This document shows, piece after piece, positions 9,505 to 19,459 of a DNA stretch of 64,000 nucleotides; the stretch's first letter is position 1; each line of letters begins with the position of its first letter. The translations under genes were made by a program, and so were the position numbers. The notes beneath the pieces were generated by a model, which was given only the letters and a program-made list of their open reading frames with translations, had not been told where the DNA came from and did no database searches. The stretch lies in the NCBI GenBank assembly GCA_003140215.1, contig PLJL01000004.1, positions 1,271,762 through 1,335,761 of the forward strand, given 5' to 3'. The stretch is from Vulcanimicrobiota bacterium (GTDB taxonomy: Bacteria; Vulcanimicrobiota; Vulcanimicrobiia; Vulcanimicrobiales; Vulcanimicrobiaceae).

Positions 9505-12500
9505 GTGGTCGACTTCTTCCTGCATCGCCCCATCATGGCATCGGTCTTCTCGCTCGTGATCTTGCTGCTCGGCTTGATCTCGATCCCGACGCTGCCCATC
9601 GCGCAGTTTCCCAACATCACGCCGCCCACAGTGAGCGTGGTCGCGGTCTATCAGGGCGCCAGCGCCGAGGCCGTGGAGTCGTCCGTTACGACGCCGCTCG
9701 AAGAGGCGATCAACGGCGTGCAAGGGTTGCGCTACATCCAGTCCACGTCGGGGAGCGACGGTACATCGCAGATCACGGCGACCTTCAACCTCGACCGCGA
9801 CTTGGATCAAGCGACCAACGACGTCCAGAACGCGGTCAACGGCGCGCAAGGCCGTCTCCCCAACGAGGTCAAGCAGATCGGTGTCAGCGTCTCGAAGAAC
9901 GCCGGAACGTTCGTCGCCGCGCTCGGGGTCACATCGACCGACAAGCGCTGGGATCAGGCCTACCTGACCAACTTCCTCGAGACCAACGTCGTCAACGACC
10001 TCAAGCGCATCAACGGTGTCTCGGACGTGCGCGTCTTCGGCGAGCGCAAATACGCGATGCGGCTGTGGGTCGACCCAAAGCGTTTGGCCGACCAAGGGCT
10101 CACCGCCGGCGACGTGGTGACTGCGCTTCAGTCGCAGAACGTGCAGGTCGCGGCAGGAGCGATCGGCGCGCCGCCGACGAACGGTCATCAGGAGCGCGAG
10201 TATTCGGTCCTGGCCACGGGCCGTCTGCACGACGCGGCGCAGTTCGCGAACATCGTCCTCAAGACGAATCCTGACGGCGGCTACGTGAAGGTGCGCGACG
10301 TCGGGCGCGTCGTCCTCGGCGCCGAGAACTATGCGGGCTCACTGTGGTTCAACGGCAACGAGGCGATCGGCCTGGGAATCCTTCAGTTGCAGACCGGCAA
10401 CGCGCTGTCCGTCTCGCAGCAAGTACGCGCTGCGATGGACCGGCTCTCGGCGAAATTCCCGTCCGGCGTCAGCTACAAGGTCGCTTTCGACACCGCCGAG
10501 TTCGTCCGCGAGTCGATCAAGGAGGTCGTGATCACACTGCTGATCGCGATCGGGCTGGTCGTGCTCGTCATCTTCCTGTTCCTTCAGGATTGGCGGACCA
10601 CCCTGATCCCGGCGCTGACGATTCCGGTCTCGTTGCTCGGGACGTTCTTCCTGATGAAGGTGCTCGGGTTCTCGATCAACACGCTCACGCTGTTCGGACT
10701 CACGCTCGCGACCGGCCTGGTCGTCGACGATGCGATCGTCGTCATCGAGAACATCGCGCGTTTCATCCAGGAGAAGGGGATGTCGCCGCTCGAGGGTGCG
10801 CGCGAGGCGATGCGCGAGATCACCGGCGCCGTCCTCGCTTCGTCGCTCGTCCTGCTGGCAGTGTTCATCCCGGTGGCCTTCTTCCCGGGCACGACCGGCC
10901 AGCTCTACAAGCAGTTCGCGCTCACCATCGCCTGCTCGATAACGATTTCGCTGTTCTGCGCTCTCACGCTCACGCCGGTGCTCTCTTCACTGCTGCTCGG
11001 GCGGACCGGCCATAAGGAGCGCGGGATCTTCCGGCCGGTGAATCGAGTGATCGACGCGACCCGCAGCGGATATCACCGCGCCCTGCCGCAGGTGATGCGA
11101 TTCCGGTGGGCGGTGCTGGCCGTATTCGCGGTCCTGTTGAGTGTGACGGGCTGGGTCTACACGACGACGCCGACCGCATTCGTCCCCGATGAGGATCAAG
11201 GCTTCGCGCTAGTCAGCGCGCAACTGCCCGAAGGGACGGCGATCGACGTCACGCACCAAGTGCAGCGCGACATCGAGAAGATTCTCCACGCGCAGCCCGA
11301 GGTCTCCGATATCTTCGACGTGGCTGGGTTCAGCTTCACGGGTTCGGGCTCGAACAAGATCACGATGTTCATCCGCCTGTACCCGTGGGCCGAGCGCCCC
11401 GGCAAGCAGCACGCGCTTGGCGCCGTGAAAGATCGCGTGAACTACCGGTTGTTCAGCGATTTCGCCACGCAGCATCCCGACGTTCTGGCGTTCGCGATCC
11501 AGCCGCCGTCGATTCCGATCGGATTCCAGGCCGGCTTCACCTACGAGCTCGAGGACCGCGCGAACCAGGGGATCCCGGCGCTCAATGCCACTGCCTTGAA
11601 CAACCTGATCTATCCGACCTACATGATGAAAGACCCGCCGGTGCAAAGGGTCTACACGACGTTTAGGACCGACAAGCCGACCATTCTCACCGACGTCAAC
11701 CGCGACAAGGCCTCGACGCTGGGCGTCTCGCTCCCGTCGCTGTTTGACACGATGCAGGTCTACCTCGGCTCGGTGTACGTGAACGACTTCGACATGAACG
11801 GGAAGGCCTATCGCGTCTACGTTCAGGCCGACACACCGTATCGTTCGCGCGTGTCGGACCTCGACAAGATCTTCGTCCGGAGCGCAAACCCGCTGTTCGT
11901 CAACGGAGCGCTCGTGACGCCGCCGTCCATCCCGCTAACGGCGCTGGTCGACATCACAGAGGTCAAGGCACCCCCGACGATCACCCACTTCAACCTTTAT
12001 CGCTCGATCGAGATAGGCGGCAGCCCGGCACAGGGTCACGGCTCGGGCGAGGCCCTTGCGACGATGGACAAATTCGCCGCGAACCTGCCGCCGGGGTACG
12101 CGACCGAGTGGAGCGGCGTCTCGCGCGAGCAGATCGAGGGCGGCGCCCAAGCTGCGCTGATCTTCGGCCTCGGGATCGTGTTCGTGTTCCTGGTTCTCTC
12201 GGCACAATACGAGTCGTTCGCCGACCCGCTGATCATCTTGCTGGCGGTTCCGCTCGCGTTGCTCGGCGCGGTAGGCGGTTTGCTCGTGCGGCATTTCTTC
12301 TCCGACGTGTTCGCACAGGTCGGCTACGTGATGCTGATCGGACTGGCGTCGAAGAACGCAATTCTGATCGTCGAGTTCGCGAACCAACAACGCGCGCAGG
12401 GGGTCGATCCGGTGACCGCCGTCGTGCGCGCTGCGGAGACGCGGCTGCGGCCGATCTTGATGACGTCGATCGCGTTCGTCCTCGGCGTCACGCCGCTGGT

Positions 12501-12735
12501 ATTCGCGACCGGCGCGGGCAGCGCCGCGCGTAACTCGCTCGGCACCGCGGTGTTCGGCGGGATGATCCTCTCGACGATCCTCAACCTGTTCATCACGCCG
12601 GTGCTGTACGTGTTCATCGCCGGTCTCGAAGATAGGCTCGGCATCGGACGCAGCCGCCATGCCCCGCCGGGCGCCAACGGCGCAACCGACACCGCCTCCG
12701 GAACCCCCTCGGCTCCGCAGCCGGTTCGCGTCTAG
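9505..12735 (+). CDS. RND multidrug efflux transporter (HAE1/AcrB-like)
   Basis: 1076 aa from GTG 9505 (VDFFLHRPIMASVFSLVILLLG). Inner-membrane proton/drug antiporter, expected to work as a trimer with an adaptor and a TolC channel. It has TM1 followed by a periplasmic domain, a TM2-6 block including GLVVDDAIVVIENI (essential TM4 acidic pair), a second periplasmic domain, and TM8-12 with GLASKNAILIVEFANQ. Length is normal. No adaptor or outer-membrane channel gene is adjacent, so this is an orphan pump here. An open frame extending to 9424 overlaps the asparaginase end and lacks family sequence. Confidence 0.93.
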   Translation: MVDFFLHRPIMASVFSLVILLLGLISIPTLPIAQFPNITPPTVSVVAVYQGASAEAVESSVTTPLEEAINGVQGLRYIQSTSGSDGTSQITATFNLDRDLDQATNDVQNAVNGAQGRLPNEVKQIGVSVSKNAGTFVAALGVTSTDKRWDQAYLTNFLETNVVNDLKRINGVSDVRVFGERKYAMRLWVDPKRLADQGLTAGDVVTALQSQNVQVAAGAIGAPPTNGHQEREYSVLATGRLHDAAQFANIVLKTNPDGGYVKVRDVGRVVLGAENYAGSLWFNGNEAIGLGILQLQTGNALSVSQQVRAAMDRLSAKFPSGVSYKVAFDTAEFVRESIKEVVITLLIAIGLVVLVIFLFLQDWRTTLIPALTIPVSLLGTFFLMKVLGFSINTLTLFGLTLATGLVVDDAIVVIENIARFIQEKGMSPLEGAREAMREITGAVLASSLVLLAVFIPVAFFPGTTGQLYKQFALTIACSITISLFCALTLTPVLSSLLLGRTGHKERGIFRPVNRVIDATRSGYHRALPQVMRFRWAVLAVFAVLLSVTGWVYTTTPTAFVPDEDQGFALVSAQLPEGTAIDVTHQVQRDIEKILHAQPEVSDIFDVAGFSFTGSGSNKITMFIRLYPWAERPGKQHALGAVKDRVNYRLFSDFATQHPDVLAFAIQPPSIPIGFQAGFTYELEDRANQGIPALNATALNNLIYPTYMMKDPPVQRVYTTFRTDKPTILTDVNRDKASTLGVSLPSLFDTMQVYLGSVYVNDFDMNGKAYRVYVQADTPYRSRVSDLDKIFVRSANPLFVNGALVTPPSIPLTALVDITEVKAPPTITHFNLYRSIEIGGSPAQGHGSGEALATMDKFAANLPPGYATEWSGVSREQIEGGAQAALIFGLGIVFVFLVLSAQYESFADPLIILLAVPLALLGAVGGLLVRHFFSDVFAQVGYVMLIGLASKNAILIVEFANQQRAQGVDPVTAVVRAAETRLRPILMTSIAFVLGVTPLVFATGAGSAARNSLGTAVFGGMILSTILNLFITPVLYVFIAGLEDRLGIGRSRHAPPGANGATDTASGTPSAPQPVRV

Positions 12736-12799
12736 TAGATCGTGGCGCGGCGCCGGAGCGACGACGCCTCGCCCGGGGGGGCGACAATAGTGAGTTCAC

Positions 12800-13240
12800 A
12801 TGGATAACGGGCGACAGTGGGTCGGATTCTGCATCGGCACCGAAACGGGTCCGCGGCTCAGGGTGACGTATATTGCGGCGACGGGGATTCCGGAGGAGGG
12901 CTGGCACCGGTTTCGGGTCGAGGCTGCGGTCCCGGGATTCACGGCACGCTTCGAATTCGAATCGCTGCTGGACGTCATAGCGGGATTTCGGGACAACGTC
13001 TTGGCGATGTCGGAGACGCTTCGAGGTGCGGCAGCCCTACGGTTCACGGAAGAAGATGTGCGCATTCACGGTGAGATGAGCGACCGGTTGGGCCACGTGC
13101 TATGGCGGATCGAGCTTCGGCACGGTGTTTGGGACCCCGTGACGCTGCGTTTCAATATCCAGGACGATCAAACGACGTTGCGGAAAATTGCTGCGCAGTG
13201 CAACTCGTTGCTCAAGGGCGCGAACGCTCGCCCGGTGTGA
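12800..13240 (+). CDS. Hypothetical protein
   Basis: 146 aa, ATG 12800. It appears soluble, with no signal peptide or membrane segment, and beta-rich segments (RVTYIAATGIPEEGW, FTARFEFESLLDVIAGF, VTLRFNIQDDQTTLRKIA). I do not recognise a family with confidence. It lies between the RND pump and the convergent glucan phosphorylase gene, 7 bp from the latter. Reading frame and composition look genuine. Confidence 0.65.
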   Translation: MDNGRQWVGFCIGTETGPRLRVTYIAATGIPEEGWHRFRVEAAVPGFTARFEFESLLDVIAGFRDNVLAMSETLRGAAALRFTEEDVRIHGEMSDRLGHVLWRIELRHGVWDPVTLRFNIQDDQTTLRKIAAQCNSLLKGANARPV

Positions 13241-13247
13241 AGCGGCG

Positions 13248-14972
13248 TCAGCCGGCTCGGCGTTGTTGTTCGTCGGACTCGACGCTCTCGCGCGGCTGCG
13301 GCATGTAGGCGTCGATCGCGTACTGGGCGAGCATGCGTTGGGCGTTGAAGTGCGAGGCGTTGAACGCGATTGCGCCGCGCATGACGGCCAGGTAGCGGTC
13401 GCGGTCGTGAGCATAGACCGGTAAGATCTCGCGTTCGAGCAGCGCGTAGAGCGCGTCTGCGGTGCGGTCGTCGTCCGTGCCGGTCTGCGCATCGATCGAC
13501 CAGCCGGTGACGCCGTCGACGGCGCCCTCGATCCACCAGCCGTCCATGACGCTCAGGCTGGGCACGCCGTTCATCGCGGCTTTCATCCCGCTCGTTCCCG
13601 ACGCTTCGTTGGGCGGCCGGGGCGTGTTGAGCCACAGATCCGCACCGGAGGTCAGCGCCGCGCCCCAGCTCATGTCGTAATCTTCGACGTACACGATGTC
13701 GACGTCGCCGGCGAGCGCGTTCGCGGCGCCGACGATGTGGCCGATCATCCCCTTGCCGTCCCAATCGCGGGGGTGCGCTTTGCCGGCGAACACCAGCTGG
13801 ATACCGCCGAAGGCCCGAGCGATGCGCGCCAGGCGACCGGCATCGCGCAGGATGAGGTCGTTGCGTTTGTAGGCCGTAGCGCGCCGGGCGATCCCGATGG
13901 TGAAGCGGTTGGCGTCGAGCACCTTGCCCGTGGCGTGGGCGGCGCGTTCGATCATGGCGTGCTTGGCCAGGGCGTGGGCTTCGCCGATCTCGTGCAGCGG
14001 GATCCCGATCGCCTGGCGCAAGTGCCAGTTGTCGCGGCGCCAGCCGGCGATGCGGCGATCGTAGAGCTCGGCGAACGGCGCCGACGACCAGGTGGCGGCG
14101 TGCACGCCGTTGGTCACGGCGTTGATGGAGACGTGCGGAAACATCGCGCGCGACACCTCGCCGTGGCGCAGCGCGACCGCGTTGGTGAAGCGCGATGCGC
14201 GCAGCGCCAGATGCGTCATGTTGAGCACGTCGTGATCGGCCAGTCCGAGCGCGCGCAGCGTAGCAACCTGTTCGGGACCGAGGACTTCGTGCACGAGGTC
14301 CAAGCCGAAGCAGTCGTGCCCCGCCGGCACCGGCGTGTGGGTGGTGAAGATGCACCGCTCGCGCACCCGCGCGAGGTCGTCGCAGGTCGGTAGGCCGGAA
14401 TCGGTCGCGCGGGCTTGGTCCAGCAGCGCGAGGATCAGCAGTGCCGAGTGCCCTTCGTTCATATGGTACGTGCCGACGCGCTCGTGCCCGAGCGCGCGCA
14501 GCGCCATGACCGCGCCCAAACCGAGCAGCGTCTCCTGCTCGAGCCGGTAGCGTGCGTCGCCGCCGTAGAGCGCGCGGGTCAGGCTCCGCGCGGCGTCGTC
14601 GTTCGCCGGCCGATCGGCGTCGAGGAAATAGACCGGCACGCAGTGTCCGTCGATGCCCAGGACCGGACAGCGCCAGACGCCGACCTCGACCTGACGACCC
14701 GAGATCGGGACGCGCACCACCGTCGCGAGTTCCTCGAGCGCCTCGGCGGGACTCCAGCGCTGCGGCTCTTCGTGCTGACCGCCCGCGGGGTCGAGGTGTT
14801 GGCGAAAGTATCCGTCGCGATAGAGCAGCGTCACGCCCGCCATCGGGTAGCCGGCGTCCGCGGCTGCGCGAATGACATCCCCGGCCAGGACGCCGAGCCC
14901 GCCGCTGTACGTGGCGATGCCCGAGGCAACGCCAATTTCCATCGACACATAAGCGACGAGAGGTGCGGTCAT
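13248..14972 (-). CDS. glgP: Alpha-glucan (glycogen) phosphorylase, short form
   Basis: 574 aa from ATG 14972 (MTAPLVAYVSMEIGVASGIATY...). Phosphorolyses alpha-1,4-glucans to glucose-1-phosphate. N-terminal landmarks are YSGGLGVLAGD and GHSALLIL. The C-terminal EASGTSGMKAAMNG holds the conserved PLP-site lysine, followed by SLSVMDGWWIEG. This is the shorter TIGR02094-type enzyme, about 250 residues smaller than E. coli GlgP. The 55 codons upstream of the ATG are Arg/Cys-rich and overlap the Fic gene, so I excluded them. Confidence 0.93.
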   Translation of the reverse strand: MTAPLVAYVSMEIGVASGIATYSGGLGVLAGDVIRAAADAGYPMAGVTLLYRDGYFRQHLDPAGGQHEEPQRWSPAEALEELATVVRVPISGRQVEVGVWRCPVLGIDGHCVPVYFLDADRPANDDAARSLTRALYGGDARYRLEQETLLGLGAVMALRALGHERVGTYHMNEGHSALLILALLDQARATDSGLPTCDDLARVRERCIFTTHTPVPAGHDCFGLDLVHEVLGPEQVATLRALGLADHDVLNMTHLALRASRFTNAVALRHGEVSRAMFPHVSINAVTNGVHAATWSSAPFAELYDRRIAGWRRDNWHLRQAIGIPLHEIGEAHALAKHAMIERAAHATGKVLDANRFTIGIARRATAYKRNDLILRDAGRLARIARAFGGIQLVFAGKAHPRDWDGKGMIGHIVGAANALAGDVDIVYVEDYDMSWGAALTSGADLWLNTPRPPNEASGTSGMKAAMNGVPSLSVMDGWWIEGAVDGVTGWSIDAQTGTDDDRTADALYALLEREILPVYAHDRDRYLAVMRGAIAFNASHFNAQRMLAQYAIDAYMPQPRESVESDEQQRRAG

Positions 14973-14994
14973 AGTCTCACTTGTTCGTCGGTGA

Positions 14995-15918
14995 TCAGGC
15001 GGTTTCGGCTGAGGGTTGCGCGCCATAGGCCGCAACCCACGGCGCCGTGGTGTACAAACGTCCTTCGCGGCGCACGACGCGCAGCCGCCCGCGCTGGGCC
15101 GCCTTGTACAGCCGGTCCGCGCGACCGGCCGCTGCAAAGTCCGTGAGCGGGTGCAGCGCGTCGACGGGCTCCACCACGTCGCGCAGCCGTTCGAGCCCGC
15201 GCGCCAGCGCGGTTCCGATCACGCGCGCCAGGGGCGCGGCATCGCCGGCGAGCGCGGCGCGCAAGGCGGCGGCGTACGCGCGCCGCGACCGCGCGTCGAG
15301 CGCGACCGGAGGCAGCCCGCGGCGGAAGGCCAGCAGCCCCGCCACCAGGCGCGCCACGCGCCCGTTCCCGTTGGGGAAGGGCTGCAGGCGCACCAGTCGC
15401 GCGACCGCACGAGCCAGGGCCAGCGGCGCTGAATCGTCGGCGCCCAGCGCGAGCCGCCCGACGTAGGTCTCGGTCTCGAACGGCACCAGCCAGTGCGGCG
15501 GCGGGACGGTGCCGTCGGCCAATGGCGGCACGGTTCGCGTGCGCCATGCCCCCGCGTCGTCGCTGATCCCGCGAACCGCGAGGCGGTGCAGCGTCCGCAG
15601 GTCCTCGGTGGTGACCGGTCCGCGACGCGCCGCTTGCTGCGCCGCCCACCCGGCCGCGTCGGCGTAGCCGCGGACGATCTGGTAGTCCTCGAAGCGGTGG
15701 CCGCCCAGCGCGCGACCGCGATCGAGCAAGGCCCGAACCTCGGTCAGGTCGAGCCCGGAGCCGGCGAGCCGGGACGACCCGGCGATCTCCTCGAGGCGCA
15801 GGGCCGCGAAGGCGCTCCGCAGCGCGGGCGACGGGGGAGCCGCACGGACCACCGCTGCCAGGGCCTCGATCCGGCTCACGATCGGTCCAATCGCGTCCAT
15901 TTCTGCCTTATTGGACAT
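14995..15918 (-). CDS. Fic/DOC family protein with altered active site
   Basis: 307 aa from ATG 15918 (MSNKAEMDA); the ATG at 15900 with AAGGCAG upstream is an equally good start. Fic proteins usually transfer AMP to hydroxyl side chains. The Fic motif reads LQPFPNGNGRVAR where the consensus is HPFxDGNGRxxR, so catalytic His is Gln and the metal-site Asp is Asn. The N-terminal inhibitory helix SSxIEG reads SSRLAG, so the inhibitory Glu is also absent. GAWRTRTVPP and a C-terminal winged-helix-like part (ADRLYKAAQRGRLRVV) are present. It probably lacks AMP transferase activity and may act as a regulator. Confidence 0.82.
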   Translation of the reverse strand: MSNKAEMDAIGPIVSRIEALAAVVRAAPPSPALRSAFAALRLEEIAGSSRLAGSGLDLTEVRALLDRGRALGGHRFEDYQIVRGYADAAGWAAQQAARRGPVTTEDLRTLHRLAVRGISDDAGAWRTRTVPPLADGTVPPPHWLVPFETETYVGRLALGADDSAPLALARAVARLVRLQPFPNGNGRVARLVAGLLAFRRGLPPVALDARSRRAYAAALRAALAGDAAPLARVIGTALARGLERLRDVVEPVDALHPLTDFAAAGRADRLYKAAQRGRLRVVRREGRLYTTAPWVAAYGAQPSAETA

Positions 15919-15961
15919 CAAAGCGGCGATTCCGGTGCGCCGAACCGGTAGGATGGGCGCG

Positions 15962-18900
15962 ATGGCGGATTTTCTGGCGGCGCTGCGCGAGCGCGTCCTG
16001 CTCTTCGACGGGGCGATGGGGACGCAGCTCATGGCACTCCACCTCACCGATGAGGACTTCGGCGGGGCGCCCTACCACGGGTGCAACGAGGCCCTGGTCC
16101 TGACCCGGCCCGACCTGATCGAGCAGATCCACCGCGACTACTTCGCGGCCGGGGCCGACGTCGTCGAAACGGACTCGTTCACCGCGTCGCGGCTCAAGCT
16201 CGACGAGTACGGGCTGGGCGCCAAGACGCGCGAGGTCAACCTGGCCTCCGCCCAGATCGCGCGCCGCGCCGCCGATGCATTTTCGGCACCCCAACGGCCG
16301 CGCTTCGTCGCCGGAGCACTGGGACCGACCGGGATGCTCATCTCCTCGTCCGATCCGGCGCTGTCGAAGATCACCTTCGACCAGCTCGCGGACCTGTACG
16401 AAGAGCAATCGACCGCGCTCGTCGAGGGCGGCGTCGACCTGCTGCTCCTGGAGACCAGCCAAGATCTGCTCGAGATGAAGGCCGCGATCGCGGGCATCAG
16501 CCGCGCCTTCGACAAGGGCGTGCGCCGGGTGCCGATTCAAGCGCAGGCGACGCTCGACGTCACCGGACGGATGTTGCTGGGCACCGACATCAGCGCGGTC
16601 TGCGCGACGCTCGACGCGCTGCCGATCGACGTCATCGGACTCAATTGCTCGACCGGCCCGTCGCACATGCGCGACCCGATCCGCTATCTGGTGGAGAGCT
16701 CGCGCTGCTTCGTGAGCGTCATCCCGAACGCCGGTCTGCCGCGCATGGGGCCCAAGGGCGAAACGATCTATCCCGAGACGCCCGAAGAGATGTCGCGCGA
16801 GTTGCACGCGTTCGTGACCGACTTCGGCGTGAACGCGATCGGCGGCTGCTGCGGGACCACGCCCGCGCACATCGCGGCGTTCCGCGCCGGGCTCGACGCG
16901 CTCGTCGCCGGCGGATACGCCGCGCGCATCCCGCAGCCCAAGCCGTTGCAGCTCGCGGCATCGGCGATGACCGCCGTTCCGCTCAAGCAAGAAGGCACCG
17001 TGCTGCTCATCGGCGAGCGCGTCAACAGCCAGGGGTCGCGCAAGATCAAACGCTTGCTGCTCTCCGACGACTACGACGAGATCACGCTCGTGGCACGCGC
17101 CCAAGTCGAAGGCGGCGCTCACCTTCTCGACGTCTGCACGGCGCTGACCGAGCGCACCGACGAGGACGTGCAGATGGCCACGATCGTCAAGCGGCTCGCG
17201 CAGTCGGTTGAGGCGCCGTTGGTGATCGATTCGACCGAAGCCAAGGTGATCGAAGCGGCGCTCAAGATCTACGCCGGGCGGCCGGTGGTCAACTCGATCA
17301 ACCTCGAGAACGGGCGCGTCAAGATCGAGTCCGTGATGCCGCTGGTGAAGGAAGCCGGCGCGGCGGTGGTTGCGCTCACGATCGACGAGACGGGGATGGC
17401 GAAGACCGCGCAGCGCAAGCTCGAGATCGCACGCCGCATCCACGACATCGTCGTCGACGAGTACGGCCTGCCGCCGGGCGCGCTCATCTTCGACGACCTC
17501 ACCTTCACGCTGGCGACGGGCGACGCCGAGTACATCGACTCGGCGGTCGAGACGATCGAGGGGATCCGGCTGATCAAGCGCGAGCTGCCCGGGGTCCTCA
17601 CGTCGCTGGGCGTCTCGAACGTCTCGTTCGGCCTCAAGCCCGCCGCGCGTCACGTCCTCAACTCGGTGATGCTGCATCACTGCGTCGAGGCCGGGCTCGA
17701 CATGGCCATCGTCAACGCCGCCGAGATCAAACCCTACGCGGAGATCGACGCGCTCGAGCGCGAGCTGTGCGACGACCTGGTGCTCAATCGCCGGCCCGAC
17801 GCGCTGCAGCGCGTGATCGAGCACTTCGAATCGCAGACGGTCTCCGGAAACGCGGCGGTGGCGCAGCTCGAGGACGAAGCCGACGCGCCGGTCGAGCAAC
17901 GCATCCACAACGCCATCCTGCGCCGCCGCAAGGACGGGATCGAGGCCAAGATCGACGAGGCGCTGCTCGCGCGCGGTCCCGTCGACGTGCTCAACAACGT
18001 GCTGTTGCCGGCGATGAAGGAAGTCGGCGACAAGTTCGGCTCGGGCGAGCTGATCCTGCCGTTCGTGCTGCAGTCCGCCGAGGTCATGAAGAAGGCGGTC
18101 GCGCACCTCGAGCAGTTTCTCGAGCGCAAGGAAGGCGTGAGCAAGGGGATCGTGGTGCTGGCCACGGTGTTCGGCGATGTGCACGACATCGGCAAGAACC
18201 TCGTCGGCACCATCCTTTCCAACAACGGCTACACCGTGCACGACATCGGCAAACAGGTCCCGGTCAACACGATCTTGGACAAGGCCGTCGAGGTGAACGC
18301 CGACGCGATCGGTCTTTCGGCGTTGTTGGTGTCGACCTCCAAACAGATGCCGACGCTGGTGAAGGAGCAGGCCTCGCGCGGGCTCGAGTACCCGGTCGTG
18401 ATCGGCGGCGCGGCGATCAACCGCGACTTCGGGCGCCGCGTGGCCTATGCCGCCGACGACCGCTTCTTCGCGCCCGGCGTGTTCTACGCCAAGGACGCGT
18501 TCGAAGGCCTCGACCTCATGGACGCGCTCACCGATGAGGTCGCGCGCGGTACGCTGGTGGAGCGCGTCCGCGCTGAAGCCGCGGCGCTGCGCGTGAAGGA
18601 CGCCGCCGCGACCGCCGCGCCGTCCGCCAGCGGCCGCACCGCGCGCGCCGACGTCGGTACGGCCGACGTCCCGACGCCGCCGTTCTTGGGCGCGCGAACG
18701 CTCGCGCACGTCGAGCCGCGCGAACTCTGGGATTGCTTCGACCTCAAAAGTCTGTACCGGCTCTCGTGGGGCGGTGCGAACACCAAGGGCGCCGACTGGG
18801 AGCGGCTCGTCGCCGACGAGTTCGAACCGCGGCTGCGCCGTTACGAGAAGATGGCCGAGAGAGAGCCGTTCCTCGAGCCGCGCGTGGTGTACGGCTATTT

Positions 18901-19450
18901 CCCCGCCGCCGGCAGCGGCGACGACGTCATCGTCTACGACCCGCAGGATCGCACCCGCGAGCTCGCGCGCTTCACCTTCGCCCGCCAGTCCGGCGGCGAG
19001 CACCTGTGCCTTGCCGACTACGTGCGCGAGCCGCTCGAGGGCGGCGCGAGCGATGTGATCGCCCTCCAGGTGGTGACGATCGGGGCCGAAGCGTCGCGGC
19101 GCACCGAGGCGCTGCAAGCCCGCAACGACTATAGCGAGTCGTACTTTCTGCACGGTTTTTCCGTGCAGTCGGCCGAAGCGCTCGCCGAGCGTTCGCACCG
19201 CCGCATCCGCGCCGAGCTCGGTCTTGCGGACGGCCGCGGAAAACGGTACTCCTGGGGCTACGGAGCGTGTCCCGATCTCACCCAACACGAGATCGTGTGG
19301 AAGCTGCTCGACGTCGAGAACGCGATCGGGGCGTCGCTCACCAGCGCACACCAGATCATGCCCGAACAGTCGACCGCCGCGATCGTGATCCACCACCCGC
19401 GCGCCGCATACTTCAACGCCGCCGCAGTCCGAGAGCTCGCGTCGGTCTAG
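15962..19450 (+). CDS. metH: Cobalamin-dependent methionine synthase
   Basis: 1162 aa from ATG 15962 (MADFLAALRERVLLFDGAMGTQL). It transfers methyl from methyltetrahydrofolate through B12 to homocysteine. All domains are present. The homocysteine domain has zinc Cys in LNCSTGP and GGCCGTTPAH. The pterin-binding domain starts around LLIGERVNSQGS. The B12 cap/binding domain has FGDVHDIGKNLV, whose His is the lower axial ligand. The reactivation domain holds RIRAELGL and YSWGYGACPDLTQH. The window also encodes B12 uptake under a riboswitch (57-61 kb). The binding-protein gene starts 9 bp downstream. Confidence 0.97.
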   Translation: MADFLAALRERVLLFDGAMGTQLMALHLTDEDFGGAPYHGCNEALVLTRPDLIEQIHRDYFAAGADVVETDSFTASRLKLDEYGLGAKTREVNLASAQIARRAADAFSAPQRPRFVAGALGPTGMLISSSDPALSKITFDQLADLYEEQSTALVEGGVDLLLLETSQDLLEMKAAIAGISRAFDKGVRRVPIQAQATLDVTGRMLLGTDISAVCATLDALPIDVIGLNCSTGPSHMRDPIRYLVESSRCFVSVIPNAGLPRMGPKGETIYPETPEEMSRELHAFVTDFGVNAIGGCCGTTPAHIAAFRAGLDALVAGGYAARIPQPKPLQLAASAMTAVPLKQEGTVLLIGERVNSQGSRKIKRLLLSDDYDEITLVARAQVEGGAHLLDVCTALTERTDEDVQMATIVKRLAQSVEAPLVIDSTEAKVIEAALKIYAGRPVVNSINLENGRVKIESVMPLVKEAGAAVVALTIDETGMAKTAQRKLEIARRIHDIVVDEYGLPPGALIFDDLTFTLATGDAEYIDSAVETIEGIRLIKRELPGVLTSLGVSNVSFGLKPAARHVLNSVMLHHCVEAGLDMAIVNAAEIKPYAEIDALERELCDDLVLNRRPDALQRVIEHFESQTVSGNAAVAQLEDEADAPVEQRIHNAILRRRKDGIEAKIDEALLARGPVDVLNNVLLPAMKEVGDKFGSGELILPFVLQSAEVMKKAVAHLEQFLERKEGVSKGIVVLATVFGDVHDIGKNLVGTILSNNGYTVHDIGKQVPVNTILDKAVEVNADAIGLSALLVSTSKQMPTLVKEQASRGLEYPVVIGGAAINRDFGRRVAYAADDRFFAPGVFYAKDAFEGLDLMDALTDEVARGTLVERVRAEAAALRVKDAAATAAPSASGRTARADVGTADVPTPPFLGARTLAHVEPRELWDCFDLKSLYRLSWGGANTKGADWERLVADEFEPRLRRYEKMAEREPFLEPRVVYGYFPAAGSGDDVIVYDPQDRTRELARFTFARQSGGEHLCLADYVREPLEGGASDVIALQVVTIGAEASRRTEALQARNDYSESYFLHGFSVQSAEALAERSHRRIRAELGLADGRGKRYSWGYGACPDLTQHEIVWKLLDVENAIGASLTSAHQIMPEQSTAAIVIHHPRAAYFNAAAVRELASV

Positions 19451-19459
19451 GGAAGCAGA

